DNA from: Candidatus Kryptobacter tengchongensis
Lineage (GTDB): Bacteria; Bacteroidota; Ignavibacteria; Kryptoniales; Kryptoniaceae
Direction of reading: 5' to 3'
Length of the DNA stretch: 64,000 nt
NCBI GenBank assembly: GCA_001485605.1
Contig: FAON01000010.1
Coordinates: forward strand, 124,001-188,000
The first letter of the stretch is position 1; every line of letters begins with the position of its first letter. The notes under the pieces are model-generated. The model was not told the origin of the DNA. It saw only the letters and a list, made by a program, of their open reading frames with translations, and ran no database searches. A program made the translations under genes and the position numbers. This document shows, piece after piece, positions 1 to 9,178 of this stretch.

Positions 1-2
1 AT

Positions 3-161
3 AAGATTTTACTTAAGAGAATTTTCAGAAATTGTGTTTATGAATTTAAATTTGAGAGAACGGGTGAATTTCATATAAAATTTGATGGACAAAAAATAAG
101 TGAAAACACTTTGCCACCATGCGGATGCGGGAAAATTCATCTGATTGAAATTTTCTTTTAA
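3..161 (+). CDS. C-terminal part of an unknown protein, cut by the window edge
   Basis: One frame is open from the left edge to a TAA at 159-161 and encodes about 52 residues with no internal stop. The end of the product holds a Cys-x-Cys pair (PPCGCGKIHLIEIFF), which could be a metal ligand or a disulfide. The stop lies 36 bp before the DoxX gene on the same strand, so the two may be cotranscribed. I do not recognise the family, and the 5' part is outside the window. The other two frames close quickly, which supports this one, but the stretch is too short to be certain that it is coding. Confidence 0.4.
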   Translation, partial: KILLKRIFRNCVYEFKFERTGEFHIKFDGQKISENTLPPCGCGKIHLIEIFF

Positions 162-197
162 AAATTTTATCTTAAAATTCAAAAAGGGAAACTCGCA

Positions 198-614
198 ATG
201 TTAAAAGCTTCAAACATAGCAATTTTCCTACTTCGCTTCGTTTCTGGATTAATGCTTGCATATTTTCACGGGCTTGGAAAAGTCAAATCAGCAATTGGTT
301 ATTTTATACAGGGAAATGAATGGAAATTTTTGGATACAGTAAGGAACATTGGCTTCCCTGCACCTGGGGTGTTCGCTTTAGCTGCTACGATATCGGAATT
401 CATCGGTGGTATTTTGCTTGCGGTTGGTCTATTCACAAGATATTCAGCGATTTTCATTGCCATTACGATGGGTGTTGCAATTTATAGACATTTAACCACA
501 GATATGAGGTTTGAACTCGCTGGTTTATATTTTTTAATTGCGCTTGTTTTTGTTTTCAAAGGAGGCGAAGGAATATCAATTGATGGTTTAATAAAGAAAG
601 GTTACAATCACTAA
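198..614 (+). CDS. DoxX family integral membrane protein
   Basis: The 138-residue product has four predicted membrane segments (near residues 8-24, 57-78, 81-99 and 107-121) and the DoxX-type FHGLGK motif at 23-28 after the first helix. Length and layout fit small DoxX/SURF4-like proteins. These are often linked to thiol or quinone redox chemistry, but their reaction is mostly unknown. The ATG follows a purine-rich AAAAAGGGAA stretch that can act as a ribosome site. The gene follows a truncated ORF on the same strand and is convergent with the RM genes to its right. The family call is firm; no specific substrate can be given. Confidence 0.8.
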   Translation: MLKASNIAIFLLRFVSGLMLAYFHGLGKVKSAIGYFIQGNEWKFLDTVRNIGFPAPGVFALAATISEFIGGILLAVGLFTRYSAIFIAITMGVAIYRHLTTDMRFELAGLYFLIALVFVFKGGEGISIDGLIKKGYNH

Positions 615-704
615 ACAAAACATAAACTTTTTAAACAAAATTACAACTAATCCGTGCGTTGTTTTATTAACTATGTTTAAAATTTATTCAAGGGCAGTCT
701 ATTT

Positions 705-1799
705 TTAATAACATATTTTTTCAAATTTTATACTCCTTCCACAATCAATAACAAATTCAAAGTAAAGTATTGGTAATGAAATTTGCTTTTGATTATAATT
801 TCTAAAGGCATTAAGAACGGATTGCCAGTTTCTTGGTTTATGTGGAGGTGCAACAATTATAGGTTGGATATTCCAATTGAAAGCACCATCCAGATGCCTC
901 CCTGAACTCTGTGATGCCCAATTTACATAGTATTCTATTTGATCAACTACTTCAGGTCCTACGGGTTCATCTTTCAATTCAATTAAGCGGTACTCTTTCC
1001 TTTCGCTATTTTGACATATAGTTAGAATATCAATTTTTTGCATTCCAACACCACAGGCAATTTCGTTTCCAAACCAAATAAGATTGTTTCCAACTATAGG
1101 GTTTAAGTTTGGGTCAATTCCAATGTTTTCTGTAAAATATAGTTGAAGGTAAACCTCATATGCCTTTCTTTGTTGTTGTAGTTCGCAGATTTTAGCCAAT
1201 ACATTATAGTTAAAAGTCCTTGGACCTGGATAATTCTGCGGATTTTGAGTTGTTATTATCTTTCTATTGGTTTTATCCCAGTCAAAACCACCAGTGAATT
1301 GTGCATTTGCAATGGGTTTACCTGCATTTTTGTTTCTAATCATATCCATTAATCTTTGCGCTTCCCACGGAAGTAATGGAGTGCACCCTCTTTTACCTTT
1401 CAATTTTCTGTAAATTAAACTCCATTGAATCTCAGTCGCGTAGAGAGGAAGTTTATCTAATGCTTCCCATTCTGGCACACCATCTGAGTATACCTCGTAC
1501 GGTTCAATCAGTGTTCTGTAGATGAGTTTCTTGCCCAGGTTAGGCAAAAACCCATTTTGTCCAGGTGTATGAAATACTAAAGGGCTTTGGTCAGCAATTT
1601 TAAAAATCCCGTAAAATCCACCTTTTACTCGCGTTGTAGCCTCAATATAAAAAAGAACGAAATCCCCTGGTCTTACTCTTTTTATATCAGCTAATAAAGA
1701 AATGTTTTCATCTTTGTCTTGTGCACCAGTACCGGCAAATAAGTACTTTAAATGGCTTGGAAAAGTACCGTCATTTACTATGAAGACATGCGTTTTCAT
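705..1799 (-). CDS. Type II restriction endonuclease with EVE/PUA-like N-domain and NucS-like nuclease domain
   Basis: This 364-residue protein starts 3 bp after the stop of the DNA methyltransferase gene, the usual pairing for a restriction enzyme. Residues 1 to about 150 resemble an EVE/PUA-like fold (opening KTHVFIVND, then a PGDFVLFY strand and GGFYGIFKI), a domain type that in other proteins reads modified bases. Residues about 235-300 look like a PD-(D/E)XK nuclease of NucS/DUF91 type: D257 in KIDIL, E274-x-K276 in RLIELKDE, then a VDQIEYYV helix. The fold calls are from motif reading only. Specificity is unknown. It could cut unmodified DNA next to its partner methylase, or depend on modification; the methylase neighbour favours the first. 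Confidence 0.65.
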   Translation of the reverse strand: MKTHVFIVNDGTFPSHLKYLFAGTGAQDKDENISLLADIKRVRPGDFVLFYIEATTRVKGGFYGIFKIADQSPLVFHTPGQNGFLPNLGKKLIYRTLIEPYEVYSDGVPEWEALDKLPLYATEIQWSLIYRKLKGKRGCTPLLPWEAQRLMDMIRNKNAGKPIANAQFTGGFDWDKTNRKIITTQNPQNYPGPRTFNYNVLAKICELQQQRKAYEVYLQLYFTENIGIDPNLNPIVGNNLIWFGNEIACGVGMQKIDILTICQNSERKEYRLIELKDEPVGPEVVDQIEYYVNWASQSSGRHLDGAFNWNIQPIIVAPPHKPRNWQSVLNAFRNYNQKQISLPILYFEFVIDCGRSIKFEKICY

Positions 1800-1802
1800 A
1801 TT

Positions 1803-2939
1803 CTACTTCTTTTTGAATAGCATTATATACTCATGTTTAAACACATAAAAACCACCAACCAATGCTCTATATCTCCACAGTTCCTTTTGATTCCTTTTTC
1901 CTCTCGTTTCCTCAAAATTTTTAACGATTATACTTTTCAACAAGTAATTTCTTTTCAAAACTTCTTGCATACAATAGAAACCCAATGGTATCCATTCACC
2001 TTTGGAATATTTATCCCCAATCACTAAAACCAAATATCTTCCCCTTTCTAAGTATGGAGTAGCATTATCTACCACCTTTCCAAACATTCCTAAAAATTCT
2101 TCAATATTTTTTGCATTTGAAAGGTCATTTTTGTTTTTTGAAAACTTAATAATATCATGATAAGGTGGATGCATAATAAGAAGTTGGACCTGGTTAATCT
2201 TATATTTATCCAAAATTGATTTCAAATCTATCACCATACTATCACCCACAACCACTTCACTAACAACATTATTATTATTTGGCTCCTTTTCAATCAATTC
2301 TTTTGCTTTTTCCGCAACTTCTGGATTTAACTCTATTCCTATTCCATTTCTTCCTAATCTTCGGCACTCAATTAAAGTTGTTCCACTACCAAGAAATGTA
2401 TCTAATACCCAGTCGCCTTTCTTAGTGTATCTCAACATCATTTGACGGGGAATTTGAGGAATGAAATTTCCCCAATACCAACCAAGATGTGCTCCTGATG
2501 TGTCTCTTTTATCAAATATCCAAAGACTATCTGTTATAATATCGTCATACTCTTTCCATCTCAAAAGATTTATATCGTTAATTTTATTAGTTTTGACCTC
2601 CTGGATTCCTTTTATTAATCTTTTTAAATAATAATTTGCCCTTTCTTTCGTCTGAGCATTTACAATCTTGTCTAATTCAGCAATAAGAATGTTTCGCCGT
2701 AATGAAACGGTATCTCCATTAGCGTGAATATTTAATATACCTTCTTGGTCTTTCATATAATTAGATAAAATGGCTTTTAAGATAACGATTCTATTTTTTA
2801 TAGAATTTATCTCATCCATATTAACAATTTCAGTCAAAATTTTAATAAACTTTTCCTTATTTAATATGACTGCCTCATAAGTGTGCGGAGGCGCTTCTAA
2901 ATTTTCCAGTGGCAATTGTACAATATTTTTAGTTTTCAT
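1803..2939 (-). CDS. DNA methyltransferase (amino-methylating, N4-C or N6-A type) of RM system 1
   Basis: The SAM-binding motif I reads DTFLGSGTT (near residues 180-188), followed by GIGIELNP, and a catalytic HPPY motif IV follows at about 257-260. Motif I before motif IV, with a motif-X-like stretch (NFIPQIPRQMM) before it, gives a different order from the two other methylases in this window. The first ~130 residues match nothing I recognise and may hold target recognition. Start: ATG at 2939; an in-frame GTG two codons upstream (2945) is possible and neither has a clear ribosome site. It leads a two-gene operon with the nuclease. The base methylated (A-N6 or C-N4) cannot be told from the motif. 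Confidence 0.8.
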   Translation of the reverse strand: MKTKNIVQLPLENLEAPPHTYEAVILNKEKFIKILTEIVNMDEINSIKNRIVILKAILSNYMKDQEGILNIHANGDTVSLRRNILIAELDKIVNAQTKERANYYLKRLIKGIQEVKTNKINDINLLRWKEYDDIITDSLWIFDKRDTSGAHLGWYWGNFIPQIPRQMMLRYTKKGDWVLDTFLGSGTTLIECRRLGRNGIGIELNPEVAEKAKELIEKEPNNNNVVSEVVVGDSMVIDLKSILDKYKINQVQLLIMHPPYHDIIKFSKNKNDLSNAKNIEEFLGMFGKVVDNATPYLERGRYLVLVIGDKYSKGEWIPLGFYCMQEVLKRNYLLKSIIVKNFEETRGKRNQKELWRYRALVGGFYVFKHEYIMLFKKK

Positions 2940-3058
2940 AACCACTTGTTCTATTAATTCTTTATTATTTTGTAAAAACTTTTAACGCTAAAAATCATCT
3001 GATTTTACCTGGCGTCAATGTTCTGTTCAATAAAATCTCATCTTGTCTTTGATTTTCC

Positions 3059-3280
3059 TTATATCATTCTACCTTCTAAAATATGAGCCTTAATAAGGTC
3101 AGGAAAACACAATTTTTTCTCACCTATAAACTTGCCATAATGATTTACGCGAGGTAATACCTGTAAGTTTAGACGATTTGCCTTGAGATATGTCTTGCTT
3201 CGTCTGATATTTTCTATACTTTTTTGATATTCATAATTTTTTGTAATAACTTTACAGGTGCAATCATTAGTATATAAAAT
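3059..3280 (-). pseudogene. Possible decayed coding remnant in the gap between RM system 1 and tRNA-Pro
   Basis: Within the 455-bp gap 2940-3394 one minus-strand frame stays open for 73 codons, between TAA at 3281-3283 and TAA at 3059-3061. It has no ATG or GTG in its first part. The translation looks protein-like, with a Cys-x-Cys near its start (NDCTCKVIT) and a stretch reading LPRVNHYGKFIGEKKLCF. This may be the 3' remnant of a lost gene next to a horizontally acquired RM cassette, or chance. I do not recognise the family. The rest of the gap (2940-3058 and 3284-3394) shows nothing I can name. Confidence 0.25.
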
Positions 3281-3394
3281 TTAAAAAAATCAAATAAAAT
3301 TGATGTGTTTTAAAATAACCCATTGGCTTTTGAAAAGACCAGGAAATCACCAAGTGAATATCTTTCCCTTGAAATTGATAAAAGTTATATTTAG

Positions 3395-3468
3395 TCGGGG
3401 CGCCCGGACTCGAACCGGGGACCTCTTGCTCCCAAGGCAAGCGCGCTAACCATCTGCGCTACGCCCCG
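3395..3468 (-). tRNA. tRNA-Pro (anticodon TGG)
   Basis: On the minus strand a full cloverleaf folds: acceptor CGGGGCG pairs with CGCCCCG, the D stem is GCGC/GCGC, the anticodon stem CTTGC/GCAAG closes a CTTGGGA loop with anticodon TGG, and the T stem CCCGG/CCGGG closes a TTCGAGT loop. Discriminator base A; 74 nt. CCA is not encoded (the following bases read CTA), so it must be added after transcription. Confidence 0.97.
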
Positions 3469-3522
3469 AAATTTCAAATACAAATATATTAAATCAACCC
3501 TGAAAAATCAAATTTGAAAAAA

Positions 3523-4698
3523 ATGGAAATAAGACTAAAAAAAGGAAAAGAGAAAAAAATCAAAAATTTTTACCTCTGGATTTTTAAAGACGAGATTGAA
3601 AATTTTGAAGAGCTTAAAAACGAACCTGTTCAAATAATTGATGTGAAAAGTTCAAATGGTGAATTCCTTGGAAAAGCATTTTTCAACCCGAAATCTCACA
3701 TCATTGCACGAATTCTCACACGGGATGACGAAAAAATAAATGCGAACTTCTTCAAAAAAAGGATAAAAGAAGCGATTGAACGAAGAAAAAGGTTAAAAAT
3801 AAAATCAAACGCACTTCGCTTAATCCACGCAGAAGCTGATGAAATTCCCGGGCTTATCGTTGATAAGTTTGATAATTACCTCGCCCTTCAAACAAGAACA
3901 GCTGGAATAGAAAATTTCAAACATGAAATAGTCACGATATTGACAGATATTTTGAAAGTCTCTGGAATCTACGAACGAAGCGATATGGAATCAAGAAAAG
4001 AAGAGGGGCTTGAGACTACTTCTGGCGAACTCTACGGACATGTTCCAAGATATGTTGAAATTGAAGAGAACAGATTGAAATTCATCGTTGATTTACATCA
4101 TGGACAGAAAACAGGTTTTTATCTTGATCAGCGGGATAACAGGAAAAAAGTTAGTGAGATGATAAAAAAAGGTGATAGAGTTCTTGACCTATTTTGCTAT
4201 TCCGGTGCTTTCAGCATTTATTGCGCAAGTGCAGGTGCGACCGTGATCGGCGTTGATTCGGATAGAAGCGCAACTGATCTTGCAAGGGAAAATGCAAAGA
4301 TAAATAAATTGAGCGATAAAGTAACTTTTTTAACAGCTGATGCCTTTGAAACAATAGAATCAATGGCAAACTCCGGAGAAAAATTTAACTTCATTATCAT
4401 TGACCCACCAGCGATGACAAAAACTAAAAAGGGTGCGGAAAGCGTCAAATGGGCTTTTCACAAATTAATTTTAAACGCTCTTAAAATGCTTGAAACGGGC
4501 GGAAAAATCATGGTTTCATCCTGTGCTTATCACATTTCACTTGATATACTTCAAGAGGCAATACGATTTGCAAGCAACGACGCTGGGAAAAGATTAAGAG
4601 TAATTGATATAACATTTCAACCTGGAGATCATCCGTGGATCCTTCAAATGCCAGAAACTTTATACCTGAAAACAATTTTTCTTGAGGTCTTGAAATGA
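3523..4698 (+). CDS. rlmI: RlmI-like 23S rRNA (cytosine-C5) methyltransferase
   Basis: The 391-residue product has the RlmI layout: an N-terminal PUA-type RNA-binding domain (about 1-75), an alpha/beta linker and a C-terminal Rossmann methyltransferase. Visible motifs are QKTGFYLDQRDNR near 195-207, motif I LDLFCYSGAF near 221-230, the IIIDPPA catalytic loop near 291-297 and a conserved SSC near 332-334. The family methylates C1962 of 23S rRNA from SAM. The ATG at 3523 is preferred; an in-frame TTG at 3514 is a possible alternative and no strong ribosome site decides. Its stop overlaps the ATG of the next gene (ATGA), so the two are translationally coupled. Confidence 0.88.
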   Translation: MEIRLKKGKEKKIKNFYLWIFKDEIENFEELKNEPVQIIDVKSSNGEFLGKAFFNPKSHIIARILTRDDEKINANFFKKRIKEAIERRKRLKIKSNALRLIHAEADEIPGLIVDKFDNYLALQTRTAGIENFKHEIVTILTDILKVSGIYERSDMESRKEEGLETTSGELYGHVPRYVEIEENRLKFIVDLHHGQKTGFYLDQRDNRKKVSEMIKKGDRVLDLFCYSGAFSIYCASAGATVIGVDSDRSATDLARENAKINKLSDKVTFLTADAFETIESMANSGEKFNFIIIDPPAMTKTKKGAESVKWAFHKLILNALKMLETGGKIMVSSCAYHISLDILQEAIRFASNDAGKRLRVIDITFQPGDHPWILQMPETLYLKTIFLEVLK

Positions 4699-5459
4699 AA
4701 ACGATGGAAATTTTTGAAAGTTTTTTCAAATCAAGCTCCCCTCTTTTAATTGCTCATCGTGGATTTTCCGCGATTGCCCCGGAAAATACCATCTCCGCTT
4801 TCAAATATGCAATTCGTTCAAAAGCAGATATGATTGAACTTGATGTTCGCCTCACAAAAGACGGAACACCTGTTGTAATCCACGACGCAAAAGTTGATAG
4901 AACGACAAATGGAACTGGAAAAGTGAAAAATTTTTATCTATGGCTCTTAAGAGATCTTGATGCAGGAAGCTGGTTTCACCCAAAATATAAAGGCGAAAAA
5001 ATACCTACGCTTGAAGAAGTTTTAAAATTTGTAAATGGGAAGATACCAATTAACATTGAAATAAAAAGTTCAACCGAAAAAGATAAACTCACCGAAAGAG
5101 TTCTTGCCGTTGTTTTTGAGAACGAATATGATAAAAAAGTTTTAATTAGCTCGTTTGACCCACGAATTTTGAAAAAAATAAAAAAATTAACAGATGAATT
5201 ACCAACCGCTTTCTTATATCATTACCCAGTTTATTTTAACCCAGCTAAAACACTTGAAAAGCTTGGTGCCATTGCATTGATACATAATTTTAAATTCACA
5301 ACTCCAAAACTCGTAAAAAAAATACACGACGCTGGATTCAAAATTATTGTTTACACCGTAAACAAACCCGATGACATAAGAAAAATGATAGATATCGGAG
5401 TTGATGGGATAATAACCGACAATGTTCGGCTTGCAAGGCGTATTCTGAACGAAATTTAA
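4695..5459 (+). CDS. Glycerophosphodiester phosphodiesterase (GDPD family)
   Basis: This 254-residue enzyme hydrolyses glycerophosphodiesters to glycerol-3-phosphate and an alcohol. The GDPD signature is clear: AHRGFSAIAPENT with H21, R22 and E30, then ELD near 48-50 and the second catalytic His in VIHD at H63. A C-terminal GVDGIITDNV motif is also typical. No signal peptide is seen, so it is probably cytoplasmic and recycles lipid head groups. It overlaps the rlmI-like gene by 4 bp and ends 4 bp from the convergent gene to its right. A second Met at codon 4 could be the true start. Confidence 0.9.
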   Translation: MKTMEIFESFFKSSSPLLIAHRGFSAIAPENTISAFKYAIRSKADMIELDVRLTKDGTPVVIHDAKVDRTTNGTGKVKNFYLWLLRDLDAGSWFHPKYKGEKIPTLEEVLKFVNGKIPINIEIKSSTEKDKLTERVLAVVFENEYDKKVLISSFDPRILKKIKKLTDELPTAFLYHYPVYFNPAKTLEKLGAIALIHNFKFTTPKLVKKIHDAGFKIIVYTVNKPDDIRKMIDIGVDGIITDNVRLARRILNEI

Positions 5460-5463
5460 AAAA

Positions 5464-6297
5464 TCACCTTATCAAGTTAACAACAGTTTTCATCTTTTGG
5501 CTCATCGGCATGGTCATTTCATATTGCCCAGTTATCCCGATTGCCATTTCAATTTCGGTATTTGTGTCAGAACGAACAACGAGACCAGTTTCAAGGTCAA
5601 CCCAATGTGCACCAACAATTTTTCCTTCCCCCTCAAGCCCATAATTCATCCCTTGTATTGTTCCCTGCCCTGATATTGAAAAGTTTGCGTCCAATTTTAA
5701 CCTTGCACACTTTATCTGATTCACAGTTTCAATCCCGTCATAGGTGTATTTACCCTTCGTTTTCACAACTGTTGTTCCCTCTCTTCCAGAAGTCGTATCA
5801 ATACTTGAGAAATCCCAACTATCCCCGGGCTTTATTTTACCCTCCGGAAAAACAATATTATGCAAATAAGAGCGCCTATCAATCCTCCTGTCAGCGCCAC
5901 CGGGCAATGGTAATTCTTTCATTTCAAGAATTTCAAAACTTATTCCCTTCCCGAACTTATTAAGAACCTGCTTAAACTTAAATCCAGAAGGGATAACGAA
6001 AGTTGTATCAAGTGGTGGATTTTGGCTCTTGACATTTGTTTTGATTGTGTCAACCGAAATTAAAATTTCAACTTCACCATCTTTTGAAACATTTTGGATG
6101 AAATATGAATATCTCACCTCAGTTTTTGAATTTACAACTTGCTCCATTCCCATCACTGATTGCGTCATAGTTCCTTCACTTAAAAGTGAATAGACGAAAT
6201 TTTCCCCTTTTCCAGGTTGAAATCTTAACAAAATTTCTTGTGAAAATAAAAATTGCGAGAAAAATGAAAAAAGCACAAATGTCAAAACGGCTTTCAT
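5464..6297 (-). CDS. Secreted or periplasmic protein, DUF6263-like
   Basis: A cleavable signal peptide is seen (residues 1-19, hydrophobic core ending FSQ). The remaining ~258 residues are beta-rich and show the features of secreted FCB proteins of the DUF6263 kind: an early GKGENFVYSLLSEG strand, alternating Val/Thr strands, a GDSWDFSS turn and a C-terminal half with another repeated strand pattern. No catalytic motif is visible. It is monocistronic, tail-to-tail with the GDPD gene and divergent from dnaX. The family name rests on overall resemblance, so I hold it loosely; the secretion signal is firmer. Confidence 0.55.
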   Translation of the reverse strand: MKAVLTFVLFSFFSQFLFSQEILLRFQPGKGENFVYSLLSEGTMTQSVMGMEQVVNSKTEVRYSYFIQNVSKDGEVEILISVDTIKTNVKSQNPPLDTTFVIPSGFKFKQVLNKFGKGISFEILEMKELPLPGGADRRIDRRSYLHNIVFPEGKIKPGDSWDFSSIDTTSGREGTTVVKTKGKYTYDGIETVNQIKCARLKLDANFSISGQGTIQGMNYGLEGEGKIVGAHWVDLETGLVVRSDTNTEIEMAIGITGQYEMTMPMSQKMKTVVNLIR

Positions 6298-6434
6298 TTC
6301 ATAAGCCCCTATTTTATTTTCAATCCATTGTTAATTTAACATAAACGAGAAAAAAATCAAATTCCAACCCCAAAATTGCTCATTTTTTTAATTTTTATTA
6401 AATTGCCTTCAAAATAAATAAAGGAAGTCAAATC

Positions 6435-8180
6435 ATGAGCTATCTTGTGACCGCAAGGAAATGGCGACCTTCAAGATTTAGTGAGGTTGTGGGTCAGGAA
6501 CATGTAACCGCAACGCTTTTAAACTCGCTCAGACTTGGAAGGGTTGCCCATGCTTATATCTTTGCTGGACCACGGGGCGTTGGGAAAACAACGGTTGCAA
6601 GAATCCTCGCTAAAGCAATAAATTGCCTGAATCCTCAAAACTACGAACCATGTAATGAATGTGAGATGTGTGTTGAGATTTCAAACGGAAGAAGCATTGA
6701 TGTCCTTGAAATTGACGGCGCCTCAAACAGAGGAATTGACGAGGTCAGAGACTTGAGAGAATCCGTAAGATACACACCGACCAAGGCAAAGTATAAAGTT
6801 TATATCATTGACGAAGTTCACATGCTCACGAAAGAAGCTTTCAATGCCCTGCTGAAAACACTTGAAGAACCACCCCCACATATATTATTTATTTTCGCAA
6901 CGACTGAACCACATAGAGTCCCATCAACTATCTTATCAAGATGCCAAAGGTTTGACTTTAGAAGGATTGAAATACAAAAGATTATTGAAAGATTGAAACT
7001 AATAGCACAACAGGATAAAATTCAAATTGATGATGATTCTCTCTTCACGATAGCTAAAAAAGCTAACGGCTCACTACGAGATGCGATGAGTATCTTTGAT
7101 CAAATTGTTTCATTCTGCGGTGAAAAGATAAAATTTGATGATGTGATTAAAGCACTTAACATAATTGATCAAGAGATTTTCTTCAGAGTCACAGATGTAG
7201 TTAAAGAAAAAAACATAAAAGCAGGGCTTGAAATCGTTGATGAGATAGTCAAACTCGGTTATGATTTTCAAGATTTTTTGAGCGGTCTATCTGAACATTT
7301 GAGAAATTTACTTGTCGCCATAACGACAAAATCAGCAGAGCTAATTGAAGCAACGGAATATTACAAAACTCGCTATATAAATGAAGCGAAAAATTTCAAC
7401 GAATCAGACATCATAAGGATGTTGAAAATCGTCAATGATGCCGAAATCTCAATAAAGTGGGCACCACAGCCAAGATTAAAACTTGAAATGGTCATAACAC
7501 AACTTGCATCGCTTGACAGCACGATAAAAATTCAAGAATTGCTCTCAAAGCTTGAAAAAATTGAAAAATCTCTTAATTCATCAGGAGGTGTTGACACCGA
7601 AAATTTTAATCATCCCCCAAAAGGGGGAAATGAAACTGAAAACTCAACCATCATAACTGAAAAAAGCACTAAACCCAAACCTTCATCAAAATCCGAAGCA
7701 TCATCGCTTCAACATGATGATATTGAAAAAATTAACGCCTTATTCAAAGATCCTTTTGCAAAATATGAAATAAAACCACATCAAGACTCAGAACAAAAAA
7801 TTGACAACCCCGAAAAAATTTTGAATCTCGTCCGTGAAAGATGGGATGAAATTGTAAATAAGGCACAGAACTATAACTTAAACTTATCCACCGCTCTTAG
7901 ATTATCATATCCACTTGAAATAAAAGGGAACAAACTCAATATTGGAACCGCTAATGATTTACATCTTGATTGGATAAAGAAAAATAGACCTTTTTTGAAA
8001 GCCAAGCTCAAGGAGATCTGCAACATTGATATTGAAATAGACACTTCAATATGTGATGTTGAAAAATTGAAAGAAGAAATTTTTCAATACAGCCCCGATT
8101 TAAAATTAAAAAAACTCATAAATGAATCCCCGTTTGTTAAAGCGCTTATTGAAAACCTTGGTGCAAGACCGATTGATTAG
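6435..8180 (+). CDS. dnaX: DNA polymerase III subunit gamma/tau
   Basis: The clamp-loader ATPase (581 residues) opens the sliding clamp for DNA polymerase III. Seen: Walker A GPRGVGKTT at 45-53, zinc ligands C64, C73, C76 and C79, Walker B region IIDEVHML with DEVH at 126-129, and the sensor LSRCQRF near 168. Domain III follows to about residue 370; a low-complexity Ser/Lys/Glu linker (about 375-450) leads to a tau-type C-domain. I saw no slippery A-AAA-AAG motif in the linker, so a shorter gamma form made by frameshifting is not supported. ATG at 6435 has AAGGAAG about 8 bp upstream. Its 3' end overlaps the next ORF. Confidence 0.97.
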   Translation: MSYLVTARKWRPSRFSEVVGQEHVTATLLNSLRLGRVAHAYIFAGPRGVGKTTVARILAKAINCLNPQNYEPCNECEMCVEISNGRSIDVLEIDGASNRGIDEVRDLRESVRYTPTKAKYKVYIIDEVHMLTKEAFNALLKTLEEPPPHILFIFATTEPHRVPSTILSRCQRFDFRRIEIQKIIERLKLIAQQDKIQIDDDSLFTIAKKANGSLRDAMSIFDQIVSFCGEKIKFDDVIKALNIIDQEIFFRVTDVVKEKNIKAGLEIVDEIVKLGYDFQDFLSGLSEHLRNLLVAITTKSAELIEATEYYKTRYINEAKNFNESDIIRMLKIVNDAEISIKWAPQPRLKLEMVITQLASLDSTIKIQELLSKLEKIEKSLNSSGGVDTENFNHPPKGGNETENSTIITEKSTKPKPSSKSEASSLQHDDIEKINALFKDPFAKYEIKPHQDSEQKIDNPEKILNLVRERWDEIVNKAQNYNLNLSTALRLSYPLEIKGNKLNIGTANDLHLDWIKKNRPFLKAKLKEICNIDIEIDTSICDVEKLKEEIFQYSPDLKLKKLINESPFVKALIENLGARPID

Positions 8181-9159
8181 TTTAGCTCCAATTGTTTTAG
8201 TTTTTCTTATTTCTCCAGCATTTCCAAACAATTTTAAATTTGCAAAATATGCCGGGGAATTTTTATCAATTGGGGTTGGCGCAAGAGCGCTTGGAATGGG
8301 AGGGGCTTTCACAAGCGTGGCAAACGATGTAACAGCTGGATATTGGAATCCCGCAGGTCTTGCTGAATTATCAAATACACATCTAATTTTGATGCACGAT
8401 GAAAGATTCGCTGGAATTGTGAACTACGATTACATCGGGCTTGCGTTAAAACCCGTGAGCCTTTTCTCCTTTGCCTTCTCTATTATCCGCGTCGGTGTTG
8501 ATGATATCCCATATACAAATAACGCATTCCTTGATAATAATGGAAACGGAATTTTTGACCCAGATATAGATAGACTTGACCCTGAGAAAATTTCTTTCAT
8601 CTCATCCTCTGACTGGATCATGATAACATCGTTTGCGAGAAGCATTAATGAAAAATTTTCATTTGGTGGAAATGTAAAGTTTATTTACAGAAAAATTGGG
8701 GAAAATTCGGGAATTGGAATTGGATTTGACATTGGGATAAAATATAAATTTTCAAGATTCACAATTGGAGCAATTCTAAAAGACGCAACCTCAACCCTTA
8801 TCGCTTGGGATACAGGAAGAAATGAATTAGTGACCCCTTCAATTATTGCCGGGATAAGCCGAGAATTTGAAATTTTATGGGGGAAATTTATACCATCTGT
8901 TGATTTGATAACGAGATTTGAGGGAAGAAATAAAACTTCTATGCTTGGGACTGACTTCGTGAGTTTAGACTTAAATTTAGGCGGTGAATATACATTTAAA
9001 GAAAAAATTTCCATAAGATCTGGTTTTACCGAAAATAAAGAATTAACCCTTGGAGCTGGATTAAAATTAAATCGCCTTGATGTTGATTATTCATTTGCAA
9101 AGTTTAACTCCGAGCTTGGGAATACTCACAGAATTTCTTTAAAATTTTCTCTTAACTAA
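8161..9159 (+). CDS. PorV/PorQ-like outer-membrane beta-barrel protein
   Basis: After a signal peptide the mature protein starts with the family hallmark SIGVGARALGMGGAFTSVAND...YWNPAGLA, shared by PorV/PorQ and UPF0164 proteins. A beta-rich barrel follows to a terminal strand ending in Leu-Asn. In FCB bacteria PorV serves the type IX secretion system, which fits the T9SS cargo encoded at 49-51 kb; which member this is cannot be told. The start is uncertain: GTG 8161, TTG 8173 or ATG 8122 all lie inside or at the end of dnaX. The GTG or TTG start gives the most ordinary signal peptide (hydrophobic core LAPIVLVFLI). Confidence 0.75.
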   Translation: MQDRLISLAPIVLVFLISPAFPNNFKFAKYAGEFLSIGVGARALGMGGAFTSVANDVTAGYWNPAGLAELSNTHLILMHDERFAGIVNYDYIGLALKPVSLFSFAFSIIRVGVDDIPYTNNAFLDNNGNGIFDPDIDRLDPEKISFISSSDWIMITSFARSINEKFSFGGNVKFIYRKIGENSGIGIGFDIGIKYKFSRFTIGAILKDATSTLIAWDTGRNELVTPSIIAGISREFEILWGKFIPSVDLITRFEGRNKTSMLGTDFVSLDLNLGGEYTFKEKISIRSGFTENKELTLGAGLKLNRLDVDYSFAKFNSELGNTHRISLKFSLN

Positions 9160-9178
9160 ACAAGCGAAAATTTTGACT

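Noticed and set aside
5541-5963. 140-codon plus-strand frame
   Set aside because: Antisense to the secreted DUF6263-like protein; no ribosome site, signal or family pattern.
7560-7800. Programmed frameshift in dnaX to make gamma
   Set aside because: No slippery A-AAA-AAG heptamer with a following hairpin was seen in the linker.
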